Shown: piece after piece, positions 1 through 6,435 of the stretch
How positions within the stretch are numbered: the first letter of the stretch is position 1
Layout of the letters: every line of letters starts with the position of its first letter
Assembly (NCBI GenBank): GCA_003500955.1
Contig: DNQP01000195.1
Span: 23,961-30,395 of the forward strand
Length of the DNA stretch: 6,435 nucleotides
Direction of reading: 5' to 3'
Source of the DNA: Curvibacter sp.
Lineage (GTDB): Bacteria > Pseudomonadota > Gammaproteobacteria > Burkholderiales > Burkholderiaceae_C
The notes under the pieces: model-generated
What the model saw: only the letters and a program-made list of their open reading frames with translations
What the model was told of the DNA's origin: nothing
The model's database searches: none
Position numbers and translations under genes: made by a program

Positions 1-1
1 G

Positions 2-955
2 CCGCAGGAATTGCTGCGCGGCCTGCCCGTTTCGGGCACGCTCAAGGCCGCCAACTCGGCCTACGTCAAGGCGCGCGTGCCGGGTGAGCTGCAAGGACTG
101 ACCGTGCGCGAAGGCGACGCCGTGCAGGCCGGCCAGGTGATCGCGCGCATCGACCCGGCCGAGTACGAGGCCCGCCTGCGCCAGGCCCAGCTGCAGGCCG
201 ACGCGGCCAGGGCACAGATCGACATCGCCCAGCGCCAGTACGACAACAACAAGGCCCTGGTCGACCAGGGCTTCATCTCCAAGACCGCCCTGGACACCTC
301 GCTGGCCAATCTCAATGCGGCACGGGCCAGCTACGAGGCCGCCATGGCCGCAGCCGACGTGGCACGCAAGAGCATGGCAGACACCACGCTCCGGGCGCCG
401 ATGAACGGCCTGGTCTCGCAACGCCTGGCGCAGCCGGGCGAGCGCGTGGCGATCGATACGCGCATCGTCGAGATCGTGGACCTCAGCCGCATGGAGATCG
501 AAGCCGCGCTCAGCGCCGCCGACTCGGTGGGCGTGCGCGTGGGCCAGCGCGCCGAACTCAAGGTCGAAGGCCATGCCCAGCCCGTGCCCGCGCGCGTGGC
601 GCGCATCAACCCCAGCACCCAGGCCGGCAGCCGCAGCGTGCTGGTCTATCTGCAGCTGCAGAGCGTGCCGGGCCTGCGCCAGGGCCTGTTCGTGCAGGGC
701 ACGCTGGGCACCGAGAAGCTCAAGACGCTGGCCGTGCCGCTGGAAGCCGTGCGCACGGACAAACCCCAGCCCTATCTCCAGCTGGTCGAGGGCGACCAGG
801 TGCGCCATGTCAGCGTGAACCTGGGGCTGCGCGGCCGCGTGGCCGACCAGGACCTCGTGGCCGTCAGCGGCCTGCCCGAAGGCAGCCGCGTGCTGGCCGG
901 CAGCGTGGGGCCGCTGCGCGAGGGTACGCAGGTGAAACTGGGCACGCAGCCCTGA
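2..955 (+). CDS. RND efflux pump periplasmic adaptor (membrane fusion protein), 5'-partial
   Basis: This is the periplasmic adaptor that bridges an RND permease and an outer-membrane TolC-like channel. The reading frame is open from base 2, so the true start, with its signal peptide or lipoprotein signal, lies upstream; the TTG at 11 is just an internal Leu codon. About 317 residues are visible of a usual 370-400. Numbering from the codon at 11, a first lipoyl-like half motif spans about 18-50 (VPGEL, then VREGDAV and GQVIARID). An Ala/Gln-rich alpha-helical hairpin follows at about 51-120. The returning lipoyl half is at about 125-153 (TLRAPMNGLV, PGERV). A beta-barrel occupies about 157-235 and a membrane-proximal domain runs to the C-terminus. 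This order is typical of AcrA/MdtA-type adaptors. The permease gene starts 55 bp downstream, as expected for a pump operon. Substrate cannot be told from the sequence. Confidence 0.93.
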   Translation, partial: PQELLRGLPVSGTLKAANSAYVKARVPGELQGLTVREGDAVQAGQVIARIDPAEYEARLRQAQLQADAARAQIDIAQRQYDNNKALVDQGFISKTALDTSLANLNAARASYEAAMAAADVARKSMADTTLRAPMNGLVSQRLAQPGERVAIDTRIVEIVDLSRMEIEAALSAADSVGVRVGQRAELKVEGHAQPVPARVARINPSTQAGSRSVLVYLQLQSVPGLRQGLFVQGTLGTEKLKTLAVPLEAVRTDKPQPYLQLVEGDQVRHVSVNLGLRGRVADQDLVAVSGLPEGSRVLAGSVGPLREGTQVKLGTQP

Positions 956-1010
956 GCCCGAGCACCGCAGTCGCCCTCGCCATCCTCACCACAACACCCG
1001 CCGACATCCC

Positions 1011-4000
1011 ATGTGGTTCACCCGCGTCAGCCTCCAGAACCCGGTCTTCGCCACCATGGTCATGCTGGCCTTCGTCGTGCTGGGACTCTTCTCCTACCAG
1101 CGCCTGCAGGTGGACCAGTTCCCCAACGTCGACTTCCCCGTGGTGGTGGTCAGCACCAGCTACCCCGGCGCCTCGCCCGAAATTGTGGAGAGCGAGGTCA
1201 CCAAGAAGATCGAGGAAGGGGTCAACTCCATTGCCGGCATCAATGCCCTGACCTCGCGCAGCTATGAGAACCAGTCGCTGGTGATCATCGAGTTCCAGCT
1301 GCACATCGACGGCCGCAAGGCGGCCGAGGACGTGCGTGAGAAGGTGGCGTCCATCCGCCCTAACTTGCGCGATGAGGTGGAAGAGCCGCGCGTGCTGCGC
1401 TTCGATCCGGCCAGCCGTGCGATCTGGTCGCTGGCCGTGCTACCGGACGAGAGCGCGGGCAAGGCCCCGAGCACCGCCGGGCCGCCCCAAGGTGCGAGCG
1501 CCCCCTCGGGGGGCAGCGCACCACGCGCAGCGGGAAGCGTGGGGGCACCATCCGCGGTGGAGCTCACAAGCTGGGCCGACCAGGTACTCAAGAAGCGGCT
1601 GGAGAACGTACGCGGCGTGGGCGCCGTCAACCTGGTGGGCGCGACCAAGCGCGAGATCAACATCTACCTGCGGCCCGAAGCCCTGGAGGCCTATGGCATC
1701 ACGCCCGAGCAGGTGGCCAATGCGGTGCGCACGGAGAACCAGGACATGCCGCTGGGCGCGGTGCGATCGAGCAGCCAGGAGCTGGCGGTGCAGATCGACG
1801 CGCGCATGCAGCGCCCCGAGGATTTCAACCGCATCATCGTGGCCCGCAAGGGCAGCACCCCGATCCGACTGGCGCAGGTGGCCACGGTGCAGGACGGCCC
1901 CCAGGAGATCGAGACCCTGGCGCTCTACGACGGCACGCGCACCCTGCTGCTATCGGTGCAGAAGGCCCAGGACGAGAACACCATTGCCGTGATCGACGGC
2001 CTCACGCGCACCGTGGCCGACATGAAAAGCCAGCTGCCGCCGGGCGTGCGGCTGGAGCCCATCCAGGATGGCTCGCGGCCGATCCGCGTGGCCGTGGACA
2101 ACGTGCGCCGCACCCTGATCGAAGGCGCCATCCTCACGGTGCTCATCGTCTTCCTGTTCCTGAACTCGTGGCGCTCCACCGTCATCACGGGGCTGACGCT
2201 GCCGATCGCGCTGATCGGCACCTTCCTCTTCATGCACTGGTTCGGTTTCACGATCAACATGATCACGCTGATGGCGCTGTCACTCTGCGTGGGCCTGCTG
2301 ATCGACGACGCCATCGTGGTGCGCGAGAACATCGTGCGCCATGTGCAGATGGGCAAGGAACCCTACCAGGCCTCGCTCGACGGCACCCAGGAGATCGGCC
2401 TGGCCGTGCTGGCCACCACCTTCTCCATCGTGGCCGTGTTCCTGCCCATCGGCTTCATGGGCGGCATCATCGGCAAGTTCTTCCACGAGTTCGGCATCAC
2501 CATCGTGGCGGCGGTGCTGATCTCGATGTTCGTCAGCTTCACACTCGATCCCATGCTCTCGTCCGTCTGGCACGACCCGAGCATCCACGCCCATGGCCAG
2601 AAGATCACGCCCGTGACCTTCTACGACCGGACCATCGGTCGTGTCACAGCCTGGTTCGACCATGCCACCGACAGCCTGGCGGACTTCTACCAGGCCATCC
2701 TGCGCTGGTCGCTGGTGCACAAGCTGGCGACCCTGGGCATCGCCCTGGCCATCTTCGTGCTCAGCATCTTCATGGTGCCGCTGCTGGGCACCGAGTTCGT
2801 GCCCAAGGCCGACTTCTCCGAGACCAGCATCAGCTTCTACACGCCCGTGGGTTCGTCGATCGAGGCCACCGAGGCCAAGGCACGCCAGGTGCAGGACATC
2901 CTGCGCGAGTTCCCCGAGGTGCGCTACTCGCTGGCCACGATCAACACCGGCAATGCGCAGGGCAAGAACTACGCGAGCGTCTACATCCGGCTGATCGACC
3001 GCAAGGCCCGCACCCGCAACGTGGACCAGATCTCGGCCGAGCTGCGCGAGCGCCTGGCCCGCGTGCCGGGCATGACGGTCACGCACGCCGGTCTGCTGGA
3101 CGCCGTGGGCGGTCAGAAGCAGATCGAGTTCTCGCTGCAGGGCAGCGACCTGCAGGAGCTCGAGCGACTCAGCCAGGTCGTGATGGAGAAGGTCCGCGGC
3201 ATCCCGGGGCTGGTGGACCTGGATTCGAGCGTCAAGCCGGGCAAGCCCACGATCGCGGTGCAGGTGAACCGGGAGGCGGCCTCCGACCTGGGCCTGGGCG
3301 TGAACCAGATCGCCACCTCGCTGCGCACGCTGATTGCCGGCCAGACCGTGGGCAACTGGCGCGCCAGCGACGACCAGACCTATGACGTCAACGTGCGACT
3401 CGCGCCCGAGGCCCGTCACAGCATGGCCGACCTGGAGCGCCTGCCCTTCGCACTGGGCAGCAACAGCGACGGCAGCTCGCGCGTGATCCGCCTCAACCAG
3501 GTGGCGCGCCTGGCGCCCGACACGGGCTCCAACCAGATCAACCGGCGCGACCTGATGCGCGAAGTGGCCATCAACGCCAACGTCTACAACCGCTCGGCCG
3601 GCGAGGTGTCGGCCGACATCCGCAAGGCACTCGACAGCGTGAGCTTCCCGCCGGGCTACCGCTACCAGTTCGGCGGCTCGACCAAGAACATGCAGGAGTC
3701 TTTCGGCTACGCGCTCTCGGCGCTGGCCATGGCCATCATCTTCATCTACATGATCCTGGCCAGCCAGTTCAAGAGCTTCCTGCAGCCCATCGCACTCATG
3801 ACCTCGCTGCCCATGACCTTGATCGGCGTGGTGCTGGCGCTGCTGATGTTCCGCTCCACGCTCTCCATGTTCTCCATCATCGGTGTGGTGATGCTCATGG
3901 GCCTGGTGACCAAGAACGCCATCCTGCTGGTGGATTTCGCGATCCGCGCCCGCGAGGACGGCATGGAGCGCGCCGAGGCGCTGCTGATGGCCGCCAAGGT

Positions 4001-4238
4001 GCGGCTGCGCCCCATCCTCATGACCACGCTGGCCATGATCTTCGGCATGGTGCCGCTGGCCTTCGCGCTGACCGAAGGCTCGGAGCAGCGCGCGCCCATG
4101 GGCCAGGCCGTGATCGGCGGGGTCATCACCTCCTCGCTGCTGACCCTGGTGGTCGTGCCCGTGGTCTACTGCTATATGGACGATCTGGGGCGCTGGATGG
4201 TCCGGCGCTGGCGCGGGGAAAACGCGGGTGCCAAGTAA
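1011..4238 (+). CDS. RND multidrug efflux permease, AcrB/MdtB-like (HAE-1 type), with in-frame repeat-derived insert
   Basis: A 1075-residue proton-driven inner-membrane exporter. TM1 is near residues 13-31 and is followed by a large periplasmic loop to about 365. TM2-TM6 lie at about 369-515. TM7 (about 572-592) precedes the second periplasmic loop, and TM8-TM12 run from about 901 to 1058. The proton-relay residues of AcrB are present: Asp432-Asp433 in TM4 ([10 protein letters not shown]), Lys968 in TM10 ([10 protein letters not shown]), and Arg998 and Thr1005 in TM11 (RLRPILMTT). The pump should therefore be active and driven by protons. The length exceeds the common 1020-1050 because a Gly/Ala/Pro/Ser-rich stretch, about residues 152-182, interrupts the first porter region between a beta-strand (SLAVLPDE) and the helix starting ELTSWADQ. 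The ATG at 1011 begins [14 protein letters not shown], a normal RND N-terminus, but no Shine-Dalgarno sequence precedes it. Substrate class is inferred only from overall similarity to drug pumps. Confidence 0.96.
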   Translation: MWFTRVSLQNPVFATMVMLAFVVLGLFSYQRLQVDQFPNVDFPVVVVSTSYPGASPEIVESEVTKKIEEGVNSIAGINALTSRSYENQSLVIIEFQLHIDGRKAAEDVREKVASIRPNLRDEVEEPRVLRFDPASRAIWSLAVLPDESAGKAPSTAGPPQGASAPSGGSAPRAAGSVGAPSAVELTSWADQVLKKRLENVRGVGAVNLVGATKREINIYLRPEALEAYGITPEQVANAVRTENQDMPLGAVRSSSQELAVQIDARMQRPEDFNRIIVARKGSTPIRLAQVATVQDGPQEIETLALYDGTRTLLLSVQKAQDENTIAVIDGLTRTVADMKSQLPPGVRLEPIQDGSRPIRVAVDNVRRTLIEGAILTVLIVFLFLNSWRSTVITGLTLPIALIGTFLFMHWFGFTINMITLMALSLCVGLLIDDAIVVRENIVRHVQMGKEPYQASLDGTQEIGLAVLATTFSIVAVFLPIGFMGGIIGKFFHEFGITIVAAVLISMFVSFTLDPMLSSVWHDPSIHAHGQKITPVTFYDRTIGRVTAWFDHATDSLADFYQAILRWSLVHKLATLGIALAIFVLSIFMVPLLGTEFVPKADFSETSISFYTPVGSSIEATEAKARQVQDILREFPEVRYSLATINTGNAQGKNYASVYIRLIDRKARTRNVDQISAELRERLARVPGMTVTHAGLLDAVGGQKQIEFSLQGSDLQELERLSQVVMEKVRGIPGLVDLDSSVKPGKPTIAVQVNREAASDLGLGVNQIATSLRTLIAGQTVGNWRASDDQTYDVNVRLAPEARHSMADLERLPFALGSNSDGSSRVIRLNQVARLAPDTGSNQINRRDLMREVAINANVYNRSAGEVSADIRKALDSVSFPPGYRYQFGGSTKNMQESFGYALSALAMAIIFIYMILASQFKSFLQPIALMTSLPMTLIGVVLALLMFRSTLSMFSIIGVVMLMGLVTKNAILLVDFAIRAREDGMERAEALLMAAKVRLRPILMTTLAMIFGMVPLAFALTEGSEQRAPMGQAVIGGVITSSLLTLVVVPVVYCYMDDLGRWMVRRWRGENAGAK
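1463..1553. repeat. Palindromic dispersed-repeat-like element embedded in frame in the permease gene
   Basis: Boundaries are approximate. The segment holds several inverted repeats. One 6-bp stem pairs 1500-1505 with 1509-1514 (GCCCCC/GGGGGC, loop TCG) and extends by two pairs (1498-1499 with 1516-1517) past a bulged A. A second 6-bp stem pairs 1521-1526 with 1537-1542 (CCACGC/GCGTGG). An outer 5-bp pairing joins 1491-1495 with 1545-1549 (GGTGC/GCACC); GCACC at 1471-1475 could compete for the same partner. The encoded residues are low complexity (Gly, Ala, Pro, Ser) and use codons less favoured in the rest of the gene, such as GGG, GGA, CCA, GCA and CAA. From memory, the pattern closely resembles an intergenic repeat widespread in Comamonadaceae, whose other strand reads GCCCCCACGCTTCCCGCTGC. 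That identity is recollection, not a search result. No target-site duplication or transposase is seen. Confidence 0.7.
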
Positions 4239-4241
4239 AAT
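4236..4241 (+). promoter_or_regulatory. Weak candidate -10 box (TAAAAT) overlapping the permease stop codon
   Basis: TAAAAT differs from the TATAAT consensus at one position and sits in the most AT-rich short patch of this otherwise GC-rich window, 36 bp before the methyltransferase start. No recognisable -35 box lies at 16-18 bp spacing (bases 4213-4218 are GCGGGG), and there is no extended -10 TG. It could let the methyltransferase, rhodanese and tolC genes be transcribed separately from the pump genes, but composition alone may explain it. Confidence 0.25.
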
Positions 4242-4265
4242 TTCCGTAGCCCTAACACACCCCAT

Positions 4266-4269
4266 GGAG
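4266..4269 (+). promoter_or_regulatory. Ribosome binding site of the PCMT-like gene
   Basis: GGAG lies 8 bases before the ATG at 4278. It supports that start over the nearby ATG at 4264, which is in another frame. Confidence 0.7.
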
Positions 4270-4277
4270 TACGAACA

Positions 4278-4943
4278 ATGAACTTCGAACAAGCCCGCTT
4301 CAACATGATCGAGCAGCAGATCCGCCCCTGGAACGTGCTCGATGGCGAGGTCCTGGATCTGCTCTCGCAGGTGCGCCGCGAGGCCTTCGTGCCCGTCGCC
4401 CACCAGGCCCTGGCCTTCGCCGACCTCGAGCTGCCGCTGCGCGGCAGTGGCGAGAACGGCATGTGCATGCTCGCCCCCAAGGTCGAGGCCCGTATGCTGC
4501 AGGACCTGGCCGTACAGAAACACGAGAAGGTGCTGGAGATCGGCACCGGCTCGGGCTATATGGCCGCCCTGCTGGCACAGCGCGCCCAGCGCGTGATCAC
4601 GCTGGAGATCGACCCCGAGCTCGCCAACCTGGCGCGCAGCAACCTTTCCAAGGTCGGCATCACCAACGTGGACGTGCGCCAGGCCGACGGCGCCAAGGGC
4701 ACGCCGGCCGACGGGCCCTTCGACGTCATCGTGCTCAGCGGCTCGGTGGCCGAAGTGCCGCACAAGCTGCTGGAACAACTCAAGACCGGCGGCCGGCTGA
4801 TGGCCATCGTGGGCGACGCACCCGTGATGCGCGCCACGCTGATCACGCGCACCAGCGCCGCCGAGTACCTGAGCACCCAGGGCTGGGACACGCTGGCGCC
4901 GCGCCTGCTGAATTTTCCGGAGCACCCCCGCTTCAGTTTCTGA
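4278..4943 (+). CDS. Protein-L-isoaspartate O-methyltransferase family protein, divergent, lacking the TISQP catalytic segment
   Basis: A 221-residue soluble protein with no signal peptide. It carries a clear class I SAM-binding fold: motif I at 87-94 (EIGTGSGY) and an acidic loop at 110-112 (EID) that normally holds the ribose of SAM. The N-terminal helix (NMIEQQIRPWNV), the segment REAFVP at 35-40 and ELPL at 51-54 are PCMT-family features. Classical Pcm enzymes have a GQTISQP-type segment just after this point, with the Ser/Thr that contacts the isoaspartyl substrate. Here the stretch at about 58-75 reads GENGMCMLAPKVEARMLQ, so the TIS motif is absent although the Pro and the ARM helix align. 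Automated annotation would call it pcm, but repair of isoaspartate is doubtful and I do not assign that symbol. It begins 39 bp after the permease and ends 21 bp before the rhodanese, with tolC following, so co-transcription is likely. Fold is confident; substrate unknown. Confidence 0.88.
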   Translation: MNFEQARFNMIEQQIRPWNVLDGEVLDLLSQVRREAFVPVAHQALAFADLELPLRGSGENGMCMLAPKVEARMLQDLAVQKHEKVLEIGTGSGYMAALLAQRAQRVITLEIDPELANLARSNLSKVGITNVDVRQADGAKGTPADGPFDVIVLSGSVAEVPHKLLEQLKTGGRLMAIVGDAPVMRATLITRTSAAEYLSTQGWDTLAPRLLNFPEHPRFSF

Positions 4944-4953
4944 GCTATCCGAG

Positions 4954-4958
4954 AGGAG
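4954..4958 (+). promoter_or_regulatory. Ribosome binding site of the rhodanese gene
   Basis: AGGAG within GAGAGGAG ends 6 bases before the ATG at 4965, within the 21-bp gap after the methyltransferase stop. It is the strongest Shine-Dalgarno sequence in the window and fixes the rhodanese start. Confidence 0.8.
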
Positions 4959-4964
4959 CGCATC

Positions 4965-5309
4965 ATGATCGACCATATCCACCCCGGCGACCTTGCGGCC
5001 TGGATCCGCAAGGTCCAGGCCCACGGGCGCCCGCTCGTGCTCGACGTGCGCGAGGCCAGCGAACTGCAGCAGGCCAGCCTTCGACCCGCCGCGGACTACG
5101 ATCTGGTGCACATCCCCATGGGTGTCGTGCCGCCGCGATTGGAAGAGCTCGATCCCGCCCGCCCTGTGGCCTGTCTGTGCCACCACGGAGCGCGGAGCAT
5201 GCGCGTGGCCGAGTTCCTGCAACACCAGGGCTTCCAGCATGTGGCCAACATCACGGGCGGCATCAACGCCTGGTCCATCCAGCTGGACCCGACGGTGCCG
5301 CGCTACTGA
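4965..5309 (+). CDS. Single-domain rhodanese-like sulfurtransferase
   Basis: A 114-residue cytoplasmic protein of GlpE-like size, with no signal peptide or membrane segment. LVLDVRE at about 24-30 is the usual rhodanese strand and Asp-Val-Arg motif. The active-site loop CHHGAR (Cys72 to Arg77), followed by Ser78 and a helix (MRVAEFL), fits the six-residue CxxGxR loop of true sulfurtransferases that carry a persulfide on the Cys. NITGGINAWS at about 95-104 is the C-terminal rhodanese signature. A second Cys (Cys70) sits two residues before the catalytic one. Active-site residues are intact, so sulfurtransferase activity is likely, but donor and acceptor cannot be read from the sequence. The gene lies between the PCMT-like gene (21 bp) and tolC (49 bp) and is probably co-transcribed with both. 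Confidence 0.92.
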   Translation: MIDHIHPGDLAAWIRKVQAHGRPLVLDVREASELQQASLRPAADYDLVHIPMGVVPPRLEELDPARPVACLCHHGARSMRVAEFLQHQGFQHVANITGGINAWSIQLDPTVPRY

Positions 5310-5348
5310 GCGCCGCCGCCTGACCGACACATTTCTGCGTACCGAACC

Positions 5349-5353
5349 AAGGA
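5349..5353 (+). promoter_or_regulatory. Ribosome binding site that decides the TolC-like start
   Basis: AAGGA ends 5 bases before the ATG at 5359. It overlaps the alternative in-frame ATG at 5353, so it cannot serve that one; the start at 5359 is preferred. Confidence 0.65.
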
Positions 5354-5358
5354 TGCCC

Positions 5359-6435
5359 ATGAAAGCCTTCCGCCTGCCGCCCTTGACCCTGGCCATCGCC
5401 GCCGCCCTGGCCCTGCCCGCGCAGGCACAAAGCCTGCAGGAGCTCTACGAGGCGGCACGCGGGCATGACGCGGCCTACCAGGCGGCGCGTTCGCAATACG
5501 AGGCCAATCTCTACAAGGCCGACCAGGCCAAGGCCGCGCTGTTGCCGACCGTCAATCTGACGGCCGGTGCCTCGGCCACCCAGTTGCGCAGCGAGAGCAG
5601 TGGCACCACCACCAACCGGGACCTGCAGAACCGCAACATGGGTATCAGCGCCACGCAGCCCCTGTACCGGCCCAACAACCTGGCCACCTACCAGCAGGGC
5701 ACACGCCAGGCCGATCTGGCCGAGGCCCAGCTGCTGGCGGCCGAGCAGGACCTGATCGTGCGCGTGAGCCAGGCCTATTTCGACGTGCTGGCCTCGCAGG
5801 ACAGCCTGACCTTTGTGCAGGCGCAAAAGACCGCGGTGGCCGAACAGCTGGCCTCGGCCCGGCGCAACTTCGAGGTCGGCACCGCCACCATCACCGACAC
5901 GCGCGAGGCTCAGGCCCGCTACGACCTGGTCATCGCCCAGGAGATCGCGGCCGAGAACGACCTGCGCGTGAAGAAGTTGGCGCTCGACCAGCTTGTGGGC
6001 AAGCCCGACGCCCGCCCCCATCCCCTGACCCCGGCCGCCACCCTGCCCGGCCTGCTGCCCGAGGACGTCAACACCTGGGTGCAGCAGGGCCAGGACCAGC
6101 ACCCGGCCATCCGCCAGGCGCGCATCGCGCGCGAGATCGCCGACCTGGAGACCGAGAAGGCCATGGCTGGCCACAAGCCCACGCTGGACCTCAACGCCAG
6201 CCACACCTTCAACCGCAACATCGGTGGCTCCGCCCTGATTCCTGGCTCAAGCGTCACCTCCGAGACCTACAACACCACGGTGGGCGTGCAGTTCAACCTG
6301 CCGCTGTTCGCCGGCTTCGCCACGCAGAACCGCCTGCGCGAAACGCTGGCGCTGGAGGAGAAAGCACGCTCCGATCTGGAGAACGCCCAGCGCACCGTGG
6401 CCCAGGGCACGCGCACGGCCTACTTCGGCGTGGTC
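5359..6435 (+). CDS. tolC: TolC family outer-membrane efflux channel, 3'-partial
   Basis: The outer-membrane component of tripartite efflux or type I secretion. The frame is open to the window end, giving 359 residues of an expected 440-480, so the C-terminal helices are missing. An N-terminal signal peptide is clear: a short basic start (MKAFR), a hydrophobic core at about 9-19, and an AQA cleavage site after residue 23. The mature part begins with the SLQELYEAARGHDAAY pattern of TolC proteins. The first structural repeat ends in a strand near 95-104 and a helix with AYFDVL at 139-144, then VGTATITDTREAQARYD at about 173-189, a hallmark of the family. The second repeat begins near 245 (HPAIRQA), has its strand region at about 305-320 (GVQFNLPLFAGF), and reaches TAYFGV at the edge, mirroring the first repeat. 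It is the natural partner of the upstream adaptor and permease, though it may also serve other pumps. Confidence 0.95.
   Translation, partial: MKAFRLPPLTLAIAAALALPAQAQSLQELYEAARGHDAAYQAARSQYEANLYKADQAKAALLPTVNLTAGASATQLRSESSGTTTNRDLQNRNMGISATQPLYRPNNLATYQQGTRQADLAEAQLLAAEQDLIVRVSQAYFDVLASQDSLTFVQAQKTAVAEQLASARRNFEVGTATITDTREAQARYDLVIAQEIAAENDLRVKKLALDQLVGKPDARPHPLTPAATLPGLLPEDVNTWVQQGQDQHPAIRQARIAREIADLETEKAMAGHKPTLDLNASHTFNRNIGGSALIPGSSVTSETYNTTVGVQFNLPLFAGFATQNRLRETLALEEKARSDLENAQRTVAQGTRTAYFGVV

Noticed and set aside
11..13. TTG as the start codon of the adaptor
   Set aside because: The frame is open to the window edge and the encoded protein would lack the export signal and first residues every periplasmic adaptor has; this is a 5'-truncated gene.
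1500..1514. The GCCCCC-TCG-GGGGGC hairpin as a transcription terminator
   Set aside because: It has no following T-run and lies inside an intact reading frame; it is better explained as part of the embedded repeat.
2168..3385. A 405-codon + strand open frame within the permease gene
   Set aside because: It is an out-of-frame His/Arg/Gly-rich reading of the permease, whose true frame shows clear RND motifs across the same bases.
5319..5348. A promoter immediately upstream of tolC
   Set aside because: CTGACC at 5320-5325 resembles a -35 box, but nothing like a -10 box lies at proper spacing.
5353..5355. ATG at 5353 as the TolC start
   Set aside because: The Shine-Dalgarno AAGGA (5349-5353) overlaps it; the ATG two codons later has correct spacing and gives a cleaner signal peptide.
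2280..5396. A 1038-codon open frame on the minus strand spanning the permease, methyltransferase and rhodanese genes
   Set aside because: Its translation is His/Gly/Ala/Arg/Gln-rich with no recognisable domain, and it lies antisense to three well-supported genes. High G/C at third codon positions removes stop codons from this antisense frame.
5263..6204. A 313-codon open frame on the minus strand opposite the tolC gene
   Set aside because: Low-complexity Gly/Leu/Val/Gln-rich translation that mirrors the TolC codon pattern; TolC homology on the + strand is unambiguous.

Overview
The window is GC-rich (roughly two thirds G+C), with strong G/C bias at third codon positions and closely packed genes all on the + strand. 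Codon use, protein sequences and a dispersed repeat resembling one common in Comamonadaceae suggest a betaproteobacterium of the order Burkholderiales, probably Comamonadaceae. This is inferred from sequence character, not from a database match.

Layout: (1) bases 1-955, the 3' part of a periplasmic adaptor (membrane fusion protein) gene of an RND efflux pump, cut by the window edge; (2) 1011-4238, a complete RND inner-membrane permease of the hydrophobe/amphiphile (AcrB/MdtB-like) type; (3) 4278-4943, a small SAM-dependent methyltransferase of the protein-L-isoaspartate methyltransferase (PCMT) family that lacks the family's usual catalytic segment; (4) 4965-5309, a single-domain rhodanese with an intact active-site loop; (5) 5359 to the window end, a TolC-type outer-membrane efflux protein, cut at its C-terminus. 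Gaps between genes are 21-55 bp and no terminator hairpin is visible, so the five genes could be one transcript. No stretch over 300 bp lacks a gene.

Adaptor, permease and TolC-like protein together supply all three layers of a tripartite drug/solvent exporter. The methyltransferase and rhodanese sit between the permease and the outer-membrane channel and have no obvious role in export.

The most unusual feature is inside the permease gene. About 90 bp (around 1463-1553) look like a palindromic, dispersed intergenic repeat inserted in frame. It adds roughly 30-35 Gly/Ala/Pro/Ser residues to a periplasmic loop of the porter domain without breaking the reading frame. The second point of interest is the divergent PCMT-like protein and its linkage to tolC.
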